Assembly: GCA_052387115.1 (NCBI GenBank)
Contig: JBQTJM010000171.1
Coordinates: 1-5,298 of the forward strand
Source of the DNA: JACCXJ01 sp052387115
Lineage (GTDB): Bacteria; Pseudomonadota; Gammaproteobacteria; JACCXJ01
DNA length: 5,298 bases
Direction of reading: 5' to 3'
Position numbers and translations under genes: made by a program. Below are positions 1-5,298 of this stretch, piece after piece. How positions within the stretch are numbered: position 1 is the first letter of the stretch; each line of letters opens with the position of its first letter. A model generated the notes under the pieces. The model saw only the letters and a program-made list of their open reading frames with translations, made no database searches and was not told where the DNA came from.

Positions 1-1
1 C

Positions 2-1715
<1,714 letters not shown>

Positions 1716-1723
<8 letters not shown>

Positions 1724-3167
1724 GATCACAGGCTTCATCGAGTACCGGCGCGCCAAGCAGCCCTACCGGCCGATCGCCGCTAGAGTCAAGGACTGGGGCC
1801 AAGTCCTGCAGCCCTGGCCCGAGACCGATCTCGCCAAGCAGGCGGCGCGCTGCATGGACTGCGGCATCCCCTTCTGCCACCAGGGTTGCCCCCTCGGAAA
1901 CCTCATCCCGGACTGGAACGATCTCGTCTATCGCGCCCACTGGCGGGAGGCCATCGACCGGCTGCACGCCACCAACAACTTCCCGGAGTTCACCGGCACG
2001 CTTTGTCCGGCACCCTGCGAGGGCTCCTGCGTGCTCGGCATCAACGACGACCCCGTGACCATCAAGGCGGTCGAGCTCGCCATCATCGACCACGCCTTCG
2101 AGGAGGGCTGGATCGTGCCCGAGCCCCCGGGGATCGAGACCGGGAAGGGCGTGGCCGTGATCGGCTCGGGTCCCGCTGGCCTCGCCGCGGCCCAGCAGGT
2201 CCGGCGCGCGGGTCATCGGGTCACGGTCTTCGAGCGCGACGATCGGATCGGCGGGCTCCTGCGCTACGGGATCCCGGAGTTCAAGATGGAGAAGCGCGTG
2301 CTCGACCGCCGCCTCCAGCAGCTCGCGGCCGAGGGGGTAGCGTTCCGGCCAAACGCGCACATCGGTTTCGACGTACCGGTCGCCGATCTGCGCCGGGAGT
2401 TCGACGCCATCCTGCTCGCCGGCGGGGCGTGCGCGCCACGCGACCTCACGGTCCCGGGCCGCGAGCTTCGCGGGATCCACTTCGCCATGGACTTCCTGCC
2501 GCTCCAGAACCGGCGCTGCGAGGGGGACGCGATCCCCGATGCCGAGTTCATCGATGCCAAGGATCGGCACGTCGTGATCATCGGCGGCGGGGACACCGGC
2601 GCGGATTGCCTCGGCACCGTGCACCGCCAGGGCTGTGCCTCGGTGCACCAGCTCGAGATCCTCCCCCAGCCGCCCGAGGCACGTGCGGCCGACAACCCCT
2701 GGCCGCTCTGGCCCAACATCTACCGCGTCTCTTCCGCCCACGCCGAGGGCGGCGAGCGCGTCTACTCGGTCTCCACGAAGCGCTTCGTCGGCGACGAGTC
2801 GGGACGGGTCAAGGCGCTCGATCTCGTGGTCGTCGTCGAGCAGAACCGCGTCGATGGCCGCCCGGTGTTTCGCGAAGTCACGGGTTCGGACTTTACCCTG
2901 CCTTGCGATCTCGCCCTCTTGGCCATGGGCTTCGTGGGACCGGAGAAGGAAGGCATGTTGGAGGCATTGGGCGTGCGCCTGACCGAGCGCGGCAACGTCT
3001 GGCGCGACCGGTCTTGGATGACGAGTGTCCCCGGCGTCTTCACCGCCGGCGACATGCAACGCGGCCAGTCCCTCATCGTCTGGGCCATCGCCGAGGGGAG
3101 ATCGGCGGCGCGGGGGGTCGATGTTTATCTCATGGGGCGGTCGGAGTTGCCGGCGCCGTTGGCTTGA
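1716..3167 (+). CDS. gltD: Glutamate synthase small (beta) subunit GltD
   Basis: GltD oxidises NADPH at FAD and sends electrons through 4Fe-4S clusters to GltB, supplying the reducing power of GOGAT. The protein is complete at 483 residues, a normal length. The N-terminal Fe-S domain carries C46-x2-C49-x4-C54-x3-C58 and a second group C97-x3-C101-x3-C105. The FAD dinucleotide fold is at about 147-160 (GSGPAG, 150-155). The NADPH fold is at about 286-298 (GGGDTG, 290-295). The closing flavoprotein motif FTAGDMQRG lies at 442-450. The ATG lies inside the end of gltB (ATGGGTAA, 8-base overlap). No strong Shine-Dalgarno is visible close by, so translational coupling is likely. The N-terminus (MGKITGFIEYRRAKQ) and the CPAPCEGSC spacing place it in the GltD type common in actinobacteria and several other phyla, not the CPQDRLCEGSC type of E. 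coli and Azospirillum. Homologous oxidoreductase subunits exist, but the adjacent gltB settles the assignment. Confidence 0.97.
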
Positions 3168-3256
3168 GGGGGCGCCTATTAAGAATCCCTTCTACGCCTG
3201 CTACCCTGCGTTTGGTTTTCGTCTAACCAATTGTTGATTGTTAGGCGCGAGACAAT

Positions 3257-3277
3257 ATGAGCACCATCAAAGAGTAA
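3257..3277 (+). other. Six-codon upstream reading frame (MSTIKE) in frame with fic
   Basis: ATG at 3257 opens M-S-T-I-K-E and stops at TAA 3275-3277. It is in the same frame as the fic start 13 bases further on. The TAA shares two bases with the AAGGAG Shine-Dalgarno sequence of fic. It could be a leader peptide whose translation affects fic initiation, or the original fic start cut off by a nonsense codon. Its own Shine-Dalgarno sequence is weak. Whether it is translated cannot be told from sequence. Confidence 0.3.
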
Positions 3278-3281
3278 GGAG
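3276..3281 (+). promoter_or_regulatory. Ribosome binding site that decides the TTG start of fic
   Basis: AAGGAG is a near-perfect Shine-Dalgarno sequence placed 8 bases before TTG 3290 (11 before the next TTG at 3293). It supports a non-ATG start. The first in-frame ATG inside the gene (3389, Met34) has no comparable sequence in front of it. Confidence 0.7.
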
Positions 3282-3289
3282 CAACGATC

Positions 3290-4288
3290 TTGTTGAGAAA
3301 AGACGCGCGGACGATTATACGACCCAGCGGTGGTTTCGAGCTTCTGGAATCAACCGAGAACTCTGATTTCGCCTTAAATGATGCGCCGATGGACCCGTGC
3401 CGGGGTGACCCGCGCTACAGTCTCAATCTACGGACGTTAGGGCGCCTAGAAAGGCTGGCTAAGGCGCGATTCGCGTTGCGCGAAGAGGTTCCTAACTTTA
3501 ATCCTGAAGAGCTGAACATCGTTGACCCAGAAACTAGGCGGTCGATCGCTCTTAGTGTTTTCGCAAGCAGCGAGATCGAGGGCGAAGGCGTGTCTGCTAA
3601 ATACGTTGACGCTTTTGTGACCGCGCATACTGAGCCCGGAGAGCACGTGAACGGCGAGCTTCGCCAACGGCTCCACGCGCACGCTGATGTCATAGATACA
3701 TATTTCTGGGCCCTTAACGCAAAGCCTGACCCCATCCTGCCATATGATTTTGTTCTTGAAGCCCACAGCCGAATGTTCAAACGAACAAAAGAGTCCATCG
3801 CTGGTCGCATCAAGGATCGAGAGGTTCACATCAAATGGCATCGCCCCGATGGCACGTCGATTGAAGTTCCGACCATTGGGGCAGAGCAGGCGGAGCAGTT
3901 CCTTCGTGCACTCTGCGATCGAACGAGCAAGATGTTTCGAGTTGCGCGCCAGAGCGCAGACGCTCCTATGTTACTCGCTGCCGCCGAGTTTGCCTGCGAT
4001 TTCTTGGCCATTCATCCATTTATGGACGGCAACGGACGAACGGCCCGATTACTCTCCACTTATCTGCTAGAGCGAGGAGGCTACCATTTCTCCCGCATAT
4101 ACCCGCTCGATGAAATCGTGCTGGAAACGCGAGCAGATTACTACGAAGCTCTCAACACCTCTCAGCGTCGCTGGCATGCTCCAGAAGAAGATCTCACACG
4201 TTGGGTCACTTACTTCGTCGAGTTGGTGTTCGAGCAATGGGAGCGGGCTTTTCGGCGTATCAGAAATCAGGCTGCGAATAATAAGTAA
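3290..4288 (+). CDS. Fic family protein, class II (self-inhibited) AMP-transferase
   Basis: Fic enzymes move AMP (sometimes another phosphate-containing group) from a nucleotide to a Ser, Thr or Tyr hydroxyl of a target protein. The catalytic loop HPFMDGNGR at residues 242-250 is canonical: His242 as base, Asp246 for metal, and the Gly/Asn/Arg phosphate anchor. S93-S-E-I-E97-G98 fits the inhibitory motif (S/T)xxxE(G/N), in which Glu blocks ATP gamma-phosphate. Its position before the Fic core makes this class II, so no separate antitoxin is needed and none is seen. GRIKDREVHIKW (172-183) is the flap that docks the target strand. The protein is 332 residues and ends soon after the Fic helices. 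The C-terminal winged helix found in many class II members appears absent. No signal peptide or membrane segment is evident, so it is probably cytoplasmic. GC content and codon choice are lower in GC than in gltBD (29/60 and 33/60 in two sampled rows versus 40/60), suggesting transfer. The start is TTG. The target is unknown. Confidence 0.93.
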   Translation: MLRKDARTIIRPSGGFELLESTENSDFALNDAPMDPCRGDPRYSLNLRTLGRLERLAKARFALREEVPNFNPEELNIVDPETRRSIALSVFASSEIEGEGVSAKYVDAFVTAHTEPGEHVNGELRQRLHAHADVIDTYFWALNAKPDPILPYDFVLEAHSRMFKRTKESIAGRIKDREVHIKWHRPDGTSIEVPTIGAEQAEQFLRALCDRTSKMFRVARQSADAPMLLAAAEFACDFLAIHPFMDGNGRTARLLSTYLLERGGYHFSRIYPLDEIVLETRADYYEALNTSQRRWHAPEEDLTRWVTYFVELVFEQWERAFRRIRNQAANNK

Positions 4289-4329
4289 ACTCCTCAGCAA
4301 GATCTGTGGTGAGTTGCAGTTTAGTACGC

Positions 4330-4362
4330 GTAGGTCGGAAACCCGCTTTTTGGGGTTCCGAC
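4330..4362 (+). repeat. REP unit, left copy: GTAG foot plus hairpin
   Basis: GTAG (4330-4333) is followed directly by GTCGGAAACCC (4334-4344), loop GCTTTTT, and GGGGTTCCGAC (4352-4362). The stem has 11 positions with one A-G mismatch. The T-run is in the loop rather than after the stem, so this is a REP and not a Rho-independent terminator. Confidence 0.78.
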
Positions 4363-4447
4363 ACATGGATGACGGGTGGAACGATTCCATGATCTAAACT
4401 ATGTCTTGTGCAACTATCGGCGCTTCGGGGTTCGGTGACGCTCCTTT

Positions 4448-4479
4448 GTCGGAACCCGATAGGGCCGGTTCCGACCTAC
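4448..4479 (-). repeat. REP unit, right copy in opposite orientation
   Basis: GTCGGAACC (4448-4456) and GGTTCCGAC (4467-4475) form a perfect 9-base stem with a 10-base loop. CTAC (4476-4479) follows, which is GTAG read on the minus strand. The stem sequence is shared with the left copy while the loop differs, as expected when stem pairing is maintained. Confidence 0.78.
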
Positions 4480-4599
4480 GATGACGGATTTCGTTCTTGA
4501 ACGCAATCTGCACTTCTGATGCCTCATGGTGGGAAGCCCGCGTAGGATAAGGTGACCTAAAGGAACCGCGTCGTTCGCGAGACAGCCGAAGGGAGCAAC

Positions 4600-4686
4600 A
4601 TGCCTCGATGACCGTCGTGCCCAGCTTCCCCGGCTACGTGGTTCTTCACCGTGAACCTCGCCGAGCGTAGCGGGAACCGGCTGTTG
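4600..4686 (+). pseudogene. Remnant of a REP-associated tyrosine transposase (RAYT), N-terminus only
   Basis: From ATG 4600 (GGGAG Shine-Dalgarno at 4591-4595) the frame reads M-P-R-stop and continues without a further stop to TWFFTVNLAERSGNRLL (4636-4686), which matches the start of RAYT / Y1-type REP transposases in both sequence and spacing from the Met. Between them the +1 frame (4610-4630) reads D-R-R-A-Q-L-P, like the family's (Y)RRAxxPG segment. The gene therefore carries two compensating frameshifts as well as the TGA at 4609-4611. After base 4686 the similarity ends. The catalytic HUH residues (PDHLH region), the Tyr and the typical C-terminus are not found in the rest of the window, so the gene is dead. 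RAYTs normally mobilise the REP family next to them, and a REP pair sits about 120 bases upstream. Family identity rests on this one conserved stretch. Confidence 0.72.
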
Positions 4687-5062
4687 GGGGAACTCGCCGT
4701 CTTTGTCGGCCTCATGCTGGTTGTCGGACGCCGCGTCTTCCCATGGTTTCTCTGGCAGGTCGCGCGCACGGGTTCGCGGGAGCTCTTTACGTTGTGCGTC
4801 GGCCGTTTGACGTGCGTCAGATCAAAGGGCACCAGGTTAAAGGAATGGTCGCCTTGCCTCGGCTTCCTCGGCGGTCCTGAGATCAGGCTTGCCGCTGGTA
4901 CGTCCCAGCCGACGATACCATTCGATGATCTCGAACGGCTTCCAAGGCGTGGTCTGCCAGTCACGACCACGGCACGCTCGGCAAACAACCGGAACGTCTT
5001 GAGGTTCGGAGGGATGAGGAACTGCGATTCAGGGGCTGTGGACCTCGCCGCACATCCGTCCC
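4687..5062. other. Non-coding or decayed stretch between RAYT remnant and SPOR gene
   Basis: No intact gene is supported here. A plus-strand frame stays open to 5091 but its product shows no family resemblance and is an accident of high GC. On the minus strand, 5028 down to 4837 stays open for 63 codons without a good start. Its product is of ordinary soluble-protein character, containing DWQTTPWKPFEIIEWYRR and an acidic/Ala-rich tail, before TAA. The overlapping frame beside it (QFLIPPNLKTFRLFAERA, about 5026-4973) could join it through a single frameshift. This would fit an eroded gene fragment, but I cannot name the family. No terminator hairpin for the converging gene was found. Confidence 0.45.
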
Positions 5063-5298
5063 TCAGGGCTTGGCCGCCAAGGCACGCGTGATGTCGGAAA
5101 TGCGGCGGGCCCAGGGCCTCAAGGCCCGTACCGCGGGCGGTAAGGAACCGATCGCCGCATGGGCCGCGCCTCGATCCGGAAAGGGCCCGTACACGACGAT
5201 GTGCCAGTCCTGGCCGTTTCGTTGTGTCGTCACCCAGGCGGCCTTGGCACCGAAGGCATGGCGCCCCAGGAAGCCCGACACCGCATCCCGGCTGGCAC
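5063..5298 (-). CDS. SPOR-domain protein, DamX-like, C-terminal fragment (5' end outside window)
   Basis: SPOR domains bind peptidoglycan stripped of stem peptides at the division septum. In DamX-type proteins the domain is periplasmic, anchored by an N-terminal membrane segment that would lie beyond the window. The frame is open to the right edge (A-S-R-D-A precedes the GTG at 5281-5279), so that GTG is not the likely start. There are 77 codons here plus TGA at 5065-5063. The SPOR signature is clear: W-V-T-T-Q-R-N-G-Q-D-W-H-I-V-V-Y-G-P-F-P, then AAHAAIGSLPPAVRALRPW and a short basic tail. This follows the RxGxxWYVVVYGxYxxxxxAxxAxxxLPxxxxxxxPW pattern of DamX and its Pseudomonas relative downstream of aroB. 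The gene converges on gltBD-fic. Another SPOR-ending protein is possible because the N-terminal part is not visible. Confidence 0.85.
   Translation of the reverse strand, partial: ASRDAVSGFLGRHAFGAKAAWVTTQRNGQDWHIVVYGPFPDRGAAHAAIGSLPPAVRALRPWARRISDITRALAAKP

Larger units (their letters stand above)
3168..3289. other. Intergenic gap between gltD and fic with inverted repeats
   Basis: This gap shows no convincing sigma-70 promoter: AT-rich hexamers such as TTGTTG (3231) and GACAAT (3251) are only 14 bases apart. GCGCCTA (3172-3178) is repeated inverted as TAGGCGC (3242-3248), with a shorter inner pair AATC (3184-3187)/GATT (3236-3239). A separate tight imperfect hairpin is made by CTAAC (3223-3227) and GTTAG (3240-3244). 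No U-tract follows any stem, so a Rho-independent terminator for gltBD is not supported. Confidence 0.6.
4329..4480. repeat. BIME-like pair of inverted REP elements (GTAG type)
   Basis: The outer ends are perfect 12-base inverted repeats: CGTAGGTCGGAA (4329-4340) and TTCCGACCTACG (4469-4480). Each end carries its own hairpin with a GTAG (left) or CTAC (right) foot, the hallmark of REP sequences processed by RAYT transposases. The inner 85 bases hold weaker pairings, including CTATCGG (4414-4420) with CCGATAG (4456-4462), which would compete with the right hairpin. Convergent placement after fic fits the usual location of REPs beyond the 3' ends of genes, where they can affect mRNA ends. Confidence 0.8.

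Noticed and set aside
3152..3176. GGCGCC...GGCGCC stem at the end of gltD as a terminator
   Set aside because: The stem is a simple palindrome spanning the stop codon, with a 13-base loop and no T-run after it.
3212..3256. Sigma-70 promoter for fic
   Set aside because: Candidate hexamers match poorly and their spacings (11 to 14 bases, or a poor -10 at 17) are wrong. No claim can be made.
4334..4362. Left REP hairpin as the fic transcription terminator
   Set aside because: The T-run is in the loop, not after the stem. The GTAG foot and the inverted partner copy explain it better, though it may still affect mRNA ends.
4067..4397. Open frames on both strands across the fic 3' end
   Set aside because: They overlap fic and the REP hairpin, lack a Shine-Dalgarno, and the products have no recognisable features.
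4557..5091. The two longer overlapping frames (4557-4988 minus, 4651-5091 plus) as full genes
   Set aside because: Only the RAYT start in the plus frame is meaningful. The rest of both products is low-likelihood sequence, and the plus frame runs into the SPOR gene.

Overview
The window looks like chromosomal DNA of a high-GC proteobacterium, most likely a gammaproteobacterium. Three things point that way: a DamX-like SPOR protein, a GTAG-type REP pair, and a remnant of the transposase family (RAYT) that goes with such REPs. The genus cannot be fixed from the sequence.

Left part (1-3167): the 3' portion of gltB and the complete gltD, both on the plus strand with overlapping ends. They encode the two subunits of NADPH-dependent glutamate synthase (GOGAT), which turns glutamine plus 2-oxoglutarate into two glutamates. 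All cofactor motifs that can be checked are intact. Both subunits are of the 'CPVGIATQ / CPAPC' type rather than the E. coli/Azospirillum type.

Middle (3168-4288): a 122-base gap, then a Fic-domain AMP-transferase gene with an intact catalytic loop and its own N-terminal inhibitory motif (class II). It starts at TTG behind a strong Shine-Dalgarno sequence. An in-frame ATG with six codons lies just upstream, closed by a TAA that overlaps that Shine-Dalgarno sequence. Sampled 60-base rows are about 48-55% GC here against about 67% in gltB, so the gene looks acquired. The gap before it can fold into an arrangement faintly like an integron attC site.

Right part (4289-5062): about 770 bases with no intact gene. 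It holds an outward-facing pair of REP hairpins with GTAG/CTAC feet (a BIME-like unit, 4329-4480). About 120 bases further on is a decayed 5' end of a RAYT transposase gene (4600-4686). A minus-strand reading frame of protein-like composition (4837-5028) may be another gene fragment.

Right edge (5063-5298, minus strand): the C-terminal SPOR domain of a DamX-like peptidoglycan-binding cell-division protein, cut by the window edge. In several gammaproteobacteria a SPOR gene lies directly upstream of gltBD in the same direction. Here it is convergent, with a foreign-looking patch between, which suggests an insertion or rearrangement hot spot.
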